Shown here: positions 51,891 through 63,900 of the stretch, piece after piece
Position numbering within the stretch: position 1 is the stretch's first letter
Layout of the letters: every line of letters begins with the position of its first letter
From: Haematococcus lacustris
Lineage: Eukaryota > Chlorophyta > Chlorophyceae > Chlamydomonadales > Haematococcaceae
Direction of reading: 5' to 3'
Length of the DNA: 64,000 bases
Assembly: GCA_030144725.1 (NCBI GenBank)
Contig: JASKMD010000019.1
Coordinates: 5,420,105-5,484,104 of the forward strand
Program-made: the position numbers and the translations under genes
Notes under the pieces: generated by a model
What the model was told of the DNA's origin: nothing
The model's input: the letters and a program-made list of their open reading frames with translations, nothing else
The model's database searches: none

Positions 51891-54421
51891 GTCACAATGC
51901 GCGGGGTATCAGGCCGTTTGACATCCGTGAAGCTGTTTAGGGGACAGGCAGCATTGCCACCTGAGGGTGCTCGTCCACAAGTTCCAGGTCGCGCTTCCAG
52001 CACTGGATGCGCTGGCCATCGACTTCCGCACTGTGCAACCTGTAGCCTTGCATGTGTCAGACGCTGAAACAGAGCAGCACGGCTTTCACATCGAGAATTG
52101 TGCGCTGGTTGTTAGTTTGCTGGTTTTATCATATTCTAAGGGCCTGGTCTTGCACATATCGCTGCGTGGCGCAGATGTAAGGCAAATGGCGAGGGAGAAA
52201 GGGCGTAATGCAAACATGTGTTGAAAATCGCATGTTTACCTCCAAGTAGTCCACCCCTCTGTGCCAATGCTTAGGTTTCTCCAATCGACATGCGGGACCC
52301 GCATTGCGGGTTGTAGCCAAGGGTGCGATGCTATAAGATGGGCCAGCTTCCGTCATAAATCACGCTGCTGGGCAGCAATCCGCCGCCGCAATCGCCGCCT
52401 CTCATGCCGCTGCCGCCGGGCAGTCCTTGCCACCGGTCCTTGCTACAATGATTACAGCCACATCAGTTCAGAAGCAAGAAGATGAACACTGGTAACATCT
52501 TGGGCGCAGCAGAGTCACGCTCATCAGGTGATTGGCACGCGGCCCCTGCCACGTCCGTACATGAGCCTTGGGCAACATCCCCTGATCGAAGCATTGGACC
52601 TGAGGAGGAGGTTGTTTTAGTACGTTGCTCAATGTACTACTTCATACCTCGCTTGTCTGGGATCTTGTAAGAGTTGATGTAGCTCCGCAGCTGTATCATA
52701 TTGAAGGCCGCAACTTGCTCAAGTGTGGATGCACTGTGATCAACTCCTCGAAGATGCCTGCTGCAGACTGCTCTCAACTAACCGAGCCAGGCGGTGGTGC
52801 CGATGTCGAGCACCAGCTGCTTGTTTCCACCCACCATGCAGGACCGGGCTGGGCTGGGCGGGGTTGGGCTGGGAGGGGCTGGGGTGGGAGGGGTGGGAGG
52901 AGCTGGGCTGGAATGGTGGGGCCTGGGCTGGGATGGTGGGGCTGGGAGGGGGGGTAGAGATTGGGAGGTGGTGGTGGTAGGCACATGGTGCATGGCAGGG
53001 TTGGGCAAGACCAAGCAATGCAATTTGATGGTTGCACTGTGCAATTTTCACAAGCCTGGTTGGACATACATTTTGTTGGGATTGATGTGGGGCTGGGCTG
53101 GAGCTGGGGTTGGGGCTGGTGCTCACGACTAGGACTGGGAGGGGGTGGATGTGAGAGGGTGAAATAGGGTTGGAGGGGGCAAGGGCAAGGTGTACACATA
53201 ACATAACAATGTAACGTCACACGCATCCGGACGCTCCCTAGTTGTAGGTGTGGGCTGCTCACCACGGAGGTAAGAAGAAGCGTTGCTGGTCACCCACAGC
53301 CTCCGGTAACTGGAGACTTTGCCCGAGCATGTAGCTTAACAACACTATCAGGAGGTATCATAGCTGCCGCCGCTTCTCTAGCATGCGTCTTCAGACACTT
53401 CATATGCGTCTGAAGACACGACGCTGCACTGCCAGTTCAACCTGATGCACAGCCCATTTCTGTACACCCTACACCTGCACATTGGGATGTACCTCTACAT
53501 TGCAAAGCTGCGCCGATGGTTGTCGTGGCCTCTTGAAATCAGTCGTGTGCATGGCCTTTTTTTGTATCACCGGAAAGAGCAGAGAAGAGCCGAGTAATAT
53601 ACCTGCAGATAGCACTGCTACACACGTGCGTGAGACCAGCCAGCCAGCTATACATTTCCCGAACCGTCGCCCGGCGTGCACCACATCAGGACTCCAGTGT
53701 ATGGTACGGAACCCATCATCTCAATAGGCTCAAGTCAGGTCAGTAGCTCAGCACTAAGGAAGCCGGTGCTCTCCCGGGCTGCTACGCTGCTGCCTCGCCT
53801 GAGCCGAAGTACAGCACGTCGTCACCCCCTGCTTCGCTCGTCTTTGCCCGCAGCACATCAGTCGCAGTCAAACATCGGGGCGGTTACGGGTGTCCGCCAC
53901 GCGGAGATCGGGAATGGGACCTTTCCGCACCAGCTTTGCAGTGAGCCGCATGCATTTTGACACGCTGCCTCCAAGGCAAGAGATGGACATGTACCGCCTC
54001 ATTTGGATTTGCTCGTCCGCAGGCCCATCAACACTTCGCTTCCACTGCTCTCCTGGCTAAGGACAACCCGTGAGACCAACACACTCTGCTGACTCCCCTC
54101 AAAAATCCGCGGTATAGCTGTGTTCCTCACGGTGCCGTGTGCCATAGGTTGCTCGACATCCTCCACGCTGCCGAGTTTCTCGACAGCGTGGAGGGGCAAG
54201 ACATCATTGCACAAGGAGACCTGGCCCCGGCGCGGACCAAGCGCAGCTACAACGCGAAGCACCAGTCGCCAACATGTAGCGCACCAAGCCTTCATGCTGA
54301 GAGTATGGTCAGTGCAGCCTATGCAAAGCTGTATCACTGCAAATCAGGGTAGGTCACGCCTGATCTGCTGCCAATGATCTCTGATGCGTTCCATGGCGTC
54401 TCATCCTTTGCTTGCGTGCAG
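51891..54421. other. 2.5 kb with no gene I can support
   Basis: Contains a GGGCTGGG-rich tract (52850-52960) and a hairpin CGTCTTCAGAC / GTCTGAAGACACG (53386-53420). Some open plus-strand stretches (53676-53960; 54120-54352, LLDILHAAEFLDSVEGQDI) may be upstream exons of the next gene, but I could not place consistent splice sites. Confidence 0.4.
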
Positions 54422-56285
54422 GACACTATCCACCAGGAGTTCAGCAAGCAAGCTGTAGATTGGGTGGGTGACACTGGTTTCTGTGCACTGAACCCAAGCA
54501 GCAAACGTTTACGCCTGCCACAACGCTGCGTCAGCTCCGGCTCTCAGCACTGCAATATGCAAAGAGGAGGGGCAGCCAGGCCTGCTCATGGCAGCGAGGA
54601 GGGCAGTATGTGCAACGACTCTTGGAGCAGCCAGCACAGAGGCTTTGGTCGCAGAGTCCGCGTCGCTGGGCCAGCCTCGCTTGAACCCAATGCCGGTCCT
54701 CGACAAGGCCTGATAAGGTCAAACTCTTTGCCAATGGCGGATGGCATGGCCTCAGATCCTGTACTGGCCTCTGTAAGGGGCCCAAGTGCCAGCTGCGCCG
54801 CTGATGTGGCCTGGCAGACATGTCCCCGGCCACCGGCAGCAGGGAGGCAGGGGCCTGGGTTACATGGGAAGCTGTCAGAAGGCTGCAAACCGCCCTTACC
54901 AGGTCCCCTGACTTCTAGAGCAGAGCAGCTGTGCTCCGGCAGCTCCAGGCGCCGCCTGAGCCACCCCGAATGTGGGGGTGGAAACAGGCCTGGAGTAGCC
55001 AGCAAGGACATGGACGCCCAGCCAGGCATGGAGCAGTGCTGGCCGTGGCTGGAGGCTGGTTCTGTACCCTTGCCCTTCACGACCACCAAGCTGCAGTCAT
55101 GGCTGCAGGGGTCTCCAAGGTGCGACATGCTGTGGCTGTACTGGCTTTGGAGGAGAGAGTCTGAGCCTACTGCTCGTTCGCCCATTATTAAAGTCATTGT
55201 TGTGCATGTGCAGGATGAGCAGCCGGGATGTGGCTGACATGCAATACAGCATGCAAGCTATGCAGCTGGACATGCAACGCCTGTCCACTAGCAATGATCT
55301 TCTTCTGCAGAGCATCCTTGCAAAGGTTAGCCAGCCCCTGGGCCAACAGCACAGGCTTCCCCTGAGCAACAGCACTCAACCAGTCGTGAGAGAAATGGCA
55401 GGTCACACCTGCCTGCCAGTTCCAGCTCCTGGGTCCCCCAACCAGTCATTCTCAAGCACTGTGGTGCTGGATGTGCCACCACCTTGCTTCAGCTCAGAAC
55501 TCCTTCCCTCAGCGCCCAACGTCACCCCCCTTGCCCACACCGCCCACCCACTCAATTCTGATGGTGCCCTGCTCTTAGACACCTCGCTGGGGCTGGCTCT
55601 AGCTGCAGTGCCTGCCCAGATGGGCCAAAAATATGGTCAGGCATCTGGCCTCAGCCAAGCTACAACCCAGTCCCCCCTTCCCCTGCCAGCTGGTTTCTCC
55701 TCCCCACCATTAGCTGCATCTGGCTCGGCTGCTATAGCAGTGGCAGCAGCAGCAACCTCCTCAAACACTCCCAGCCCTGCGGGGTCATCAAGCTCAAGGA
55801 GCTCTGGCCCTGGCTGCTGCTCAGCACCCAGCTGCCCTGCGCCTTTGCTGGCCCCAACCCACTCCTTGCTGCAGCCCACCTGCACCCTCTCGCTGCATTC
55901 GCCTACCTTACCTGTCCCTCCGCCCTCACCCCGCCAGCCGTTGAGCGCCATGAGCAGCCTGCCCAGCCTGGCTTGTCCACCACCTGCCATCCCCTTCGAT
56001 TGTCACCGCCTGCCCTGTTTGTGGCAGCAGGGTTCGGCAGCAGCTGGGGCAGCAACCAAATACCCAGGAGTGCAGCCCCCATCTTCAACAGCAGCCCAGG
56101 CAGTCAGACTGGACCCCCAGCTGCTGGCCACGCTGGCCTCTTTCTCAAGTGCTGGTGATGCCCAGGTGATAGTGAGGCTGCAGGCGGGGAGAAGGGCTAA
56201 GGGGCAGCAGGCAGTGGTGCTGCGGGCAGGCCATGAAGATCTGGTGCAGCCTTCCTTTAGAGCCATGCACACCCACGGGTTGTGA
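54422..56285 (+). CDS. Unrecognised gene, Ser/Pro-rich, partial model of two 3' exons
   Basis: Not recognised. An exon starting after TGCGTGCAG at 54421 runs in phase 0 (DTIHQEFSKQAVDWVGDTGF) to 55119. An intron 55120-55213 (GTGCGA...TGTGCAG) follows. The last exon, 55214-56285, begins MSSRDVADMQYSMQAMQLDMQRL, a stretch of about 45 residues likely to form a coiled coil, followed by about 300 residues rich in Ser, Pro, Ala and Leu. The C terminus LLATLASFSSAGDAQVIVRLQAGR and the stop at 56283 look non-random. The splice is frame-consistent (phase 2) over 589 codons. Upstream exons probably exist between 53.6 and 54.4 kb. Expression and function are unknown. Confidence 0.5.
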
Positions 56286-57099
56286 AGGCGGCCTCAGGGG
56301 GAAGTGGGATCAGGGGCTGTGTCTAAACGTGTTGCACGAGCTACATGTTCCTGGCTCCAGGCTATTGCTCAGGCTGCCTGCCATGTGAGGGCAATGGTAG
56401 AGATGCTCAGCTTTGGATTCTTTGCTGTCCAGTCAGGCTAAGCACGCTAGAGTGAACCGCTTAGCAGAGCTAAAGCTAACAGCACTTGCAGTCATGAGTA
56501 GGGATAGGGTCCATGTCAGTGTAGGACAAATGCAGTGCATGCACAAGACCATATTGGCTTGGTATGGCACAGCTCAGCTTTGCTCAGCCCACAAAACTGC
56601 ATTAGGTGAGTGTGGCTTAGCATTCGTGGTTGGCAGGCAGGCAGACGCTCGAGGTTCATGGTCCACGGAGTAATGGTTTAGGCTAGGTCGTCACATTAGA
56701 CGCCTGAGGAGTACAGGAGGACCTTCTGTTGATAGCCTTATGTTGATAGCCAGGGCTAACTTGAGCGTCTTGCAGTTTACTAAGGATAGGATTGGGCGTA
56801 ATAGTCCTCTGTACTACTAGTTGTCATCTGTTGGTCTCCAAATTGGTAAGACACTGCTGACCGCCTTGTTACAGCCAAGCCTGTAGCTTCATGAAGCTAC
56901 CTACAGGCAACACCCTGTTAAATGTGGAATGTCACAGCCAAGCCAGTGAATTCACATTTGCTACCAGCCAGGTAGAGCAACCAGGTAGAGCAGGTGTGAA
57001 GGAACCTTCTTGCCGTGCTAGTTGCGCACAGCGTGGACCTTCAAAAAGCGCACCGTAGTTCTTCGGCTCATAAAGACTGTTCATTACTAACTGACTTCA
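56286..57099. other. Intergenic / possible 3' UTR
   Basis: About 800 bases without a recognised gene. TAGCCAAGCC-type short repeats (CACAGCCAAGCC at about 56872 and 56932) are present. Confidence 0.4.
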
Positions 57100-58853
57100 G
57101 GACTCCCCCCTCACCCCGCCCAGGCCCCCCCTGCCCAGGCCCCACCACCTCCCCCAGCCCAGGCCCAGCCCCTCCCAGCAGCACCTGGCCCAGTGCCACG
57201 ACCCCAGGGCCCCCCAGGTGGCAGGTGGCTGGACCGCGACACCAACGGGTGCCTGAACTTGCAGCTAGGGAGCGGTTACTTAATTAAGTTTAATTAAGCG
57301 TCATATTTAGGGAGCGGTTTCTTAATTAAGTTTAATTAAGCGTCATATTAAGTATTAGGTCGCTTACTGAACCACTTAACCACTTAATATTAAGCGCTGG
57401 TAACTCTCTTTTTCTAGCCCTCTCGCTCTACCCTTCGTGGCTCTACCCCTTGCTTGATGTAACCCCACTGCGGGCCCGCGGCGTGGTCCTGCCTAAAAAG
57501 TGCATCGACCCCTTTACTGGGTACGCGATAGCTATTCCTCACTATACGCTTAAGCACACATTCGTTTAGTGTTTGCTCGCGGTATTACCGTTTGTGCACT
57601 ACTAGAGAGCAACTTTGCTCAACTCGCATTGTTTGTGCTTAAGAACCACACCATTGGCCTTTGCTGGGTACGCAGATGCAACACCAACCAAAGCGCGTCT
57701 TTGTGCAACTTGGTCGCGGTCCACTGCGGGGCCGGGCCCCAGCGACCCAGTCATAGCCAATCTAATGTTGCAATACAGCTGTTCCGGAGCCACTACGGCT
57801 TGTTGGCATATGTTGCTGCCTGCCCGCGTGCCTGCCGGTTGAAAGTGCCAAGTGAGGCGATTACAGTTGCGACCCGTGCGCTGGGGTCGCACAGCTGCAC
57901 TCATAGCAGTGTGGGTCAAAAAGAAGCCACTTAATACACTTAAGGGGCTTAATACGACCGGCCTTAATTTAATTAAGCTATTAAGTTAATATTAAGCGGA
58001 GGAACCGCACCCTAGTCATATTCAGTATTAGGTGGCTTACTACCACTTAATATTAAGCGCTGGTAACTCTCTTTTTCTCGCTCTACCCTTCGTGGCTCTA
58101 CCCCTTGCTTGATGTAACCCCACTGCGGGCCCGCGGCGTGGTCCTGCCTAAAAAGTGCATCGACCCCTTTACTGGGTACGCGATAGCTATTCCTCACTAC
58201 ACGCACAAGCACACAATCATTTAGTGTTTGCTCGCGGTATTACCATTTGTGCACTACTAGAGAGCAACTTTGCTTAACTCGCATCGTTTGTGCTTAAGAG
58301 CCACACCATTGGCCTTTGCTGGGTACGCAGATGCAACACCAGCCAAATCGCGTCTTTGTGCAACTTGGTCGCGGTCCACTGCGGGGCCGGGCCCCAGCGA
58401 CCCAGTCATAGCCGTTTTGCTTTTGTTTTCCGGAGCCACTACGGCTTGTTGGCATATGTTGCTGCCTGCCCGCGTGCCTGCCGGCTGAAAGTGCCAATGT
58501 GAGGCGATTACGGTTGCGACCCGTGCGCTGGGGTCGCACAGCTGCACTCATAGCAGTGTGGGTCATAAAGAAGCCACTTAATACACTTAAGGAACTTAAT
58601 ACGACCGGCCTTAATCTAATTAAGCTATTTAAGCGGAGGAACCGCACCCTACTTGCAGCGCATCGGGTAGAGCATGCAGCGCCCCATGGAGCTGTGCAGC
58701 TGGAAGGACCTGGAGGCTTTTCCCCCCATTGGCAAGGAGTACCAGCAGGGCTACAAGCGGGTCAATGACCGGCTGCCCAAGGGCAGGCAGCGGCTGCACC
58801 GGGCTGCAGAGCACTGGCGGGGTATTGATGGCCGGGCTCGCAACAATGCATAG
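57100..58853 (+). pseudogene. Dispersed Pro-rich reading frame split by a hAT-like element
   Basis: In frame, 57100-57265 reads AQAPPAQAPPPPAQAQPLP..RWLDRDTNGCLNLQ. After removing 57266-58651 plus one duplication it continues RIG-stop-SMQRPMELCSWKDLEAFPPIGKEYQQGYKRVNDRL..RAAEHWRGIDGRARNNA and a stop. TAG replaces an expected Glu after RIG. I recall this phrase as a very common element of Haematococcus gene predictions, probably repeat-derived and without known function. Confidence 0.55.
57258..58659. mobile_element. hAT-like non-autonomous element with 8-bp duplication and internal duplication
   Basis: The duplication CTTGCAGC is at 57258-57265 and 58652-58659. The element (57266-58651) starts TAGGGAGCGGTTACTTAA and its reversed right end starts TAGGGTGCGGTTCCTC. 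The 8-bp duplication and TAGGG ends suit the hAT superfamily. Inside, a roughly 650-bp unit (for example GCGCTGGTAACTCTCTTTTT, GCACTACTAGAGAGCAACTT) is present twice (about 57350-58010 and 58025-58640); a right-end copy at about 58000-58013 marks their junction. A 44-bp direct repeat lies at the left end. No transposase. Confidence 0.82.
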
Positions 58854-58856
58854 GCC

Positions 58857-59194
58857 CTGGTAGTTTGCACGGACTGTTAGCCTCACAAAAGCATTAAGCT
58901 GTTAGTTTTGATCTCTACAAACTGACTTCAGGACATTTTTTGGTGAAATGGCTGCATGTTGCGCACAGTGCAAGCCTGTTTAGTTGCGATTGCTACTTAG
59001 TCGGCTGCAACTACACACGCAAGGAGGGGAGGCGACACCGAGCACGGTAAGTGCACCGCCAGCGAGCTCAGGTCCTGCAGCAACACCAACCCGATGCCCC
59101 AAGCTGGTTACCGAGGCAGCATGCAGCCTGCCCACGCAAACTGGCAACCTCCAGCTACGAAAAACCCGTTTGGTGTAGCCTGCGCCTCTTGCAG
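58857..59194. other. Upstream region of the bL28 gene
   Basis: About 340 bases with no separate gene. CTGACTTCAGGAC at about 58921 also occurs at 57090. CTCTTGCAG immediately before the bL28 ATG could be the acceptor of a 5' UTR intron. Confidence 0.4.
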
Positions 59195-60092
59195 ATGGCG
59201 TTTACAATGCGGGCTATGGGTTCAGCCCGCAGTGCCTTTAGCGGACACAGCGTTGCATTCTCAGGCTCAAACGTCCGTGCTGTGTCTGTGGTCCGCCCCG
59301 TCAGCCTTGCTGTGGAGGCGAAGAAAGTCTGCGACCTTACAGGCGTCAAGCGTAACAAGGCCAACTCTGTTTCTTTCTCAAACAAGAAAAGCCGCAAATG
59401 GCAGGACCCCAATCTCCAGCACAAGAAGGTTTACTGGGCGAAAGGGCAGCGCTGGGTTACGCTGAAGCTCTGCACCCGCGCAATCAAGACGATTGAGAAG
59501 AACGGGCTGGACTCCATGGCAGCAGAGGCAGGCATCGACCTGTGGAAGCTGCCGTTCAAGGACGTCCGTCCTGAGCGCTTGCAGTACCTTGCGGAGAACA
59601 AGGGCAAGGTACCCGTGCGCGTGAATCCTAGGTGTGTTGCTGGGTATGCAATAGCTGCAGCAGCAGATGCTGCCTGCTCACTGCTTCAGCAGCTCACAAC
59701 CTTTTTAAGTACAGGGCTATGAAGAACCCAGTGAAGCTGGCAGCCTCTAAGAAGCTGCCAAAGTACCCAGCGTATGACGAGAGCGGAAAGATTATTTGGA
59801 TTCGTCAAGGTGGGTATGCAATTTTGTGGCAGGCACGTCACACACCAGCGCCTCCCAGTGACTGGTCATCACAGTGTACAGCATCAGCGTAGCTTCTCGC
59901 GGGCAGTCATAGCTACAGCCCTAGAAAAACACACTCAGGTGTCCAGCGTAACTAGGGCAGCATACTTGAGTACAGCAATGCCATGTTAAATGCAACATAC
60001 TGGTTGCAGGCATGGAGGCTGCAGTGGCAGGGTCTGCTGCTGAGCCTGGCGCAGCCCAGCCTAGCGGCGTGAAGATCACTGTTAAGGAGTAA
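59195..60092 (+). CDS. RPL28: Plastid large-subunit ribosomal protein bL28 (nuclear gene, three exons)
   Basis: A structural protein of the chloroplast 50S subunit. Model: 59195-59631, 59715-59809, 60010-60092, total 615 bases, 204 residues. Introns 59632-59714 (GTGTGT...TACAG) and 59810-60009 (GTGGGT...TGCAG) have consistent phases. Residues 1 to about 41 form a Ser/Arg/Val-rich, acid-free chloroplast transit peptide ([17 protein letters not shown]). The mature bL28 core follows: [50 protein letters not shown]. Beyond about residue 120 there is an algal C-terminal extension ([35 protein letters not shown]). TGTAA, the volvocalean-type polyadenylation word, occurs 4 bases after the stop. It is convergent with RRP9. 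Confidence 0.93.
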
Positions 60093-60925
60093 AGGTGTAA
60101 CATGAACCTCACCTCAGCCAGCAGGGAAATCAAGCAGCACCTGGCCTTATGGAGTGCGGCAGCGGCCACCAGGGTGGCATATCATGTGTGCACCCGAATG
60201 CAAGGCAGTGGAGTGGGCTGGATCTAAGGGCTGGACCTATGGTGCTAAGTGCCAAGCCAGCCGTGCCATCGGGCTCGTCATGCAGCAAAGGAGTCTTGGA
60301 TTAAACATGCAGTATGGCCTCCATGCTGCTTGCCTCCATGGTGTTATCACAGACACCCCTCACTGCATTGTCCCTAGACAATGACACTGGATGTGCTGTT
60401 GTGAAAGCTGTTCTATCAAACACATCGCTATCACAGCTGCTGCCAGCATAGTGTTACATACTAACCTGTTGCATGACAACACCAAGACAGCATCATGAAA
60501 GCTAGACAGGGCCTCCTGCTGGTGCACCCAAGTGGACCAGAGCGCTTCAGCGTTAGTATCGAGCCGCTGCCTTGCCAACGAAGTTAGTCTAGTCAAGCGT
60601 GCTGACATGTCAGCACAACCAATCACTGGGCAGCAATAAGGGAGGATTTTGTTTAGCTCCATAAGATAGGTGCAGAGGCTCAGCGCCAGGTGCTGTCGGT
60701 GGATAGAGAGCCAGGGAGCACGGCGACAGTGTGCCCTATCTCTGATTGCTGTGATACAACGAAGGTCTCTATGCAAACCGCCTTGAACTCGAGAAAGTAC
60801 CGCGTTGATTATAAGCTGGACTGCAGCTCCAAACTCTTGCATGCGAGGCCAGACAAACTGCAACCACCTAATGCAGCCTCCACTGGCTTTGCTCGGTTAC
60901 TATCTTGCTTCGCGACACATATGCC
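60093..60925. other. Intergenic region between convergent genes
   Basis: 830 bases. A 167-codon minus-strand frame (60360-60863) contains LHRDLRCITAIRDRAHCRR and other mixed sequence; I do not recognise it and it may be a decayed element or chance. Confidence 0.4.
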
Positions 60926-63900
60926 TCATTCCCGTAACGTCAACCGGTGAATAAGAAGACCGTTGCGCGCTGCCTTGTCGTGTGCCCATCGCCCCATCCG
61001 CGGCTCCTGGCCTACGGCAGCAACGATCACCCGGCCGCTACGTCCGATGGCAAGACCGTTCACCCACCCCCGTGCAGGCAGCGCGCCCACCGCTTGCAGG
61101 CCGCCTGCACTCCCGCCCTTGGTCTGACTGACTGCCCATAACCGGATGACGCCATCCCCTGCGCCCGATGCCACTAGGTCGCTGCCTCTTGCCACAGCCA
61201 CTGACTGCAACCAGCCGGTGACGTCCGGCTGGACCAGTGCCTCAACGTCATCGCCGGCCACGCGCGGCACCAACATGGGCCCAGCAGACGCGCCCGGCAG
61301 GCCTGGCGAAGTGTCAGCTACCGACGCTGGGCTGGGCTGCGGCGCAGCTGGGCCATGAGCATGGCGCACATGCGCCAGGGGCTTGCGTTTCAGCTGCGTC
61401 CACAACTGCAGCGCAACACAGAGCGCCTTGCAGCCCCGCTGTTGCTGCTCATGACGAACGAACAACGACTTACACACCTAGCTCCACCTCCTGCCCTGCC
61501 CAATCATGCTGGTGGAGCTAGTTGCAGCCCGCACATCAACAGGGCTCTCTACATCTACGACCCAAGATCAGGAGGGGGCAAAACCCCCCTGCCCAAGAGC
61601 CTTGGCGGATGAGTTTCTGAGCAGCATCCCTTTGAGAGCTCACTGACCTGCAGAGAGCCGTCACTGGAGCCTGTGAGCCAGTCAGTGCTGGTTACGTAGC
61701 GGCAGCAGTCCAGGGTCAAGGCTGCGCCCGGCTGAGCATGCCTGCAGCAGACACCCAACCAGACACGCAGGGTGCTTGCTGTCAGGGCTGAGACCACCAG
61801 CCCGCTGTGTTCAGAAGCTAGCGGGATTAAACAGGCGGCCAAGTCGTCAAGAGTTGGGCACGGGGGGCCGGAGGTAGGGCGCTTGCAATAGGAGGGCTAG
61901 GAAGGGTGATGAGAAACACTTTGACACTGCTCGTATCAAGACTGTGGCTGCTGGCTTGCATTAGAGGGTGTGCAGGTTCTGAGTACACAACCTTATAGCT
62001 AGGGTTGGGCTCATCCGGGTCAGGCGTGGCCATGCAGAAACTTCGGCTGTAGAGGCCGGCTCATACCTGAAGATGAGCTGGCTTTCCTCCGGTACCTTCC
62101 ACACACGGCAGCTGCGGTCTGCACCCACACTGACTGCTCGGTCAGCCCTCAGCATGTCCAAACTGAGAACCTATGCAAAGATCACACGCCAAGGTCACAC
62201 CTCCAGGGCATATGTCAAGGTCACACAAAAGCCTCCATGCCTGGTGCTGGTACGCGGCATTTGGCATCACCTCTCCCTTGCCTCCCCTTGCCTCCCCTCC
62301 CTACCCTTGCCTCCCCTCCCTACCCCGCTGCCCCATGATGCACACCCTCATTACAGTGCGAGTGCTGAAGCCCCTGCTGGAGGCTGTACTGCTACCTCGC
62401 CCCACCTCCGCCTGATGTCCAAACAGCGTGTCCATGTATGCGCGGTCGTCCATGCTCCAGAGCTTCACGGTGCGATCAGCGGAGCCACTGGCCAGCGTGT
62501 GGCTGCCCTCACGCCAGGCAAGTGCGGTGATGCTGTCTCTGTACACACACTCGGGCCCCCCCCACACACAGCAACATCAGTCAGGGCGGTCAGGTTAGGC
62601 AACAGGAACAGGGCAGAGGGGCAGGGGGGCGGGTGTGGAGAAGGCCCATTGAGGTGGTTGCAGTGCGGGTCGTGGCCCCACTGCCTTGCTGCAGGCTGCT
62701 CACTGTCCTGCAGTGCTGCTGCTGCTGCTGTTCCTGGACCTAGCACCACCAGTCCTGTTGTAAAGAGCAGTACCACAGTAGGTGACACAGCACGCCCTGC
62801 TGGCTACCCTTGGCCATTCAATATGTGTGCATGTGTTTGTGTGTGGGGTGTGTGGGTGATTTGGGGCCAGCGCACCTGTGGCCAGGGAAGGCCTGCAGGT
62901 AGGCGTCAGTGCGGGCGTCAAACAGGTGCACCTTGCGGTCCCCCCCTCCAACTGCCAGCAGTGCGCCGTCACTGCTAACAGCCACAGCCAGCAGAGCGGC
63001 CTGGCTGGCGACCCTGGGGCCCTTCTTGACCCAGTCAGGGCCAGCAGAAGAGGCCGCAGGGGCGCCAGCAGCAGGAGCAGTAGGAGTGGCCACCCGGCCG
63101 TTAGGGCCCAGCTCCCCTGCGCCAGCCAAGCAGGGAGGCAGGCAAGCAGGCAGGGGTCAGGGGGAAGTGAGATGGCTGGTGTGGTCGTGGGATGTAGGAG
63201 GAGCTGCAGGTGAGCTGGCCCTGTGGTGCTAGCCAGCTGGACCTGTGCAGCCAGCATGCCCTGCTGTGATCAGGCACCAACACAGGGTGAGAGGCCCACG
63301 GCTCAGTAGCAAAGGCTGGGCAGCAGAGCCTGCTGGCCTGCAGCAGCCAACGCACTGCCCAAGGAAGGCAGTGACAGATGGCTGTGGCTGCTGCTGCTGC
63401 TTTCACTACCTGCTCCTACCTCCTGCTGCTACTACTGCTGCTACAGCTGCTGATGTGGCAGCCAGTAATGGCAGGGTAGGCTCACCTGGCCTGAACAGAC
63501 GTTTCTTTCTGCCACTGGCCAGGTCCCACTTCAAGATGCTGCCGTCTTTGGAAACCGTCCAAGCGCAGCTTTCATCAGGCGCTAGGCACACCGCAGTGGT
63601 CGTCAGGCGATGCCCACGCCGCAGCACGCTGCTGTCTGCGCCGGTGGCCGGGCCGGGAGCACAGTCTAGCCCACCGTGCGCCACGCCGTTGCTGCGGGTG
63701 AGGGCGGGCGGGAAGGAAGGAGGCAGCAACACGCTGTGTGCGAGCTTGCGCTGCACGCGGCCCATGGCCTCGCTTGCGTCAACCTTGAGTCGCGCGCTTA
63801 AACGTTCGTAACCAGAGGTGCGCTTGCTGCCGTCCTCGCCGTCGCCGCCGTCGTCGTCCTCGTCGCTACCACCCGTGACGCCTCGCCGGTCTCTGTCCCC

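Noticed and set aside
54422..56285. Assignment to a meiotic PRD3/PAIR1-like protein
   Set aside because: Only a vague resemblance in the coiled-coil stretch; not enough to name the gene.
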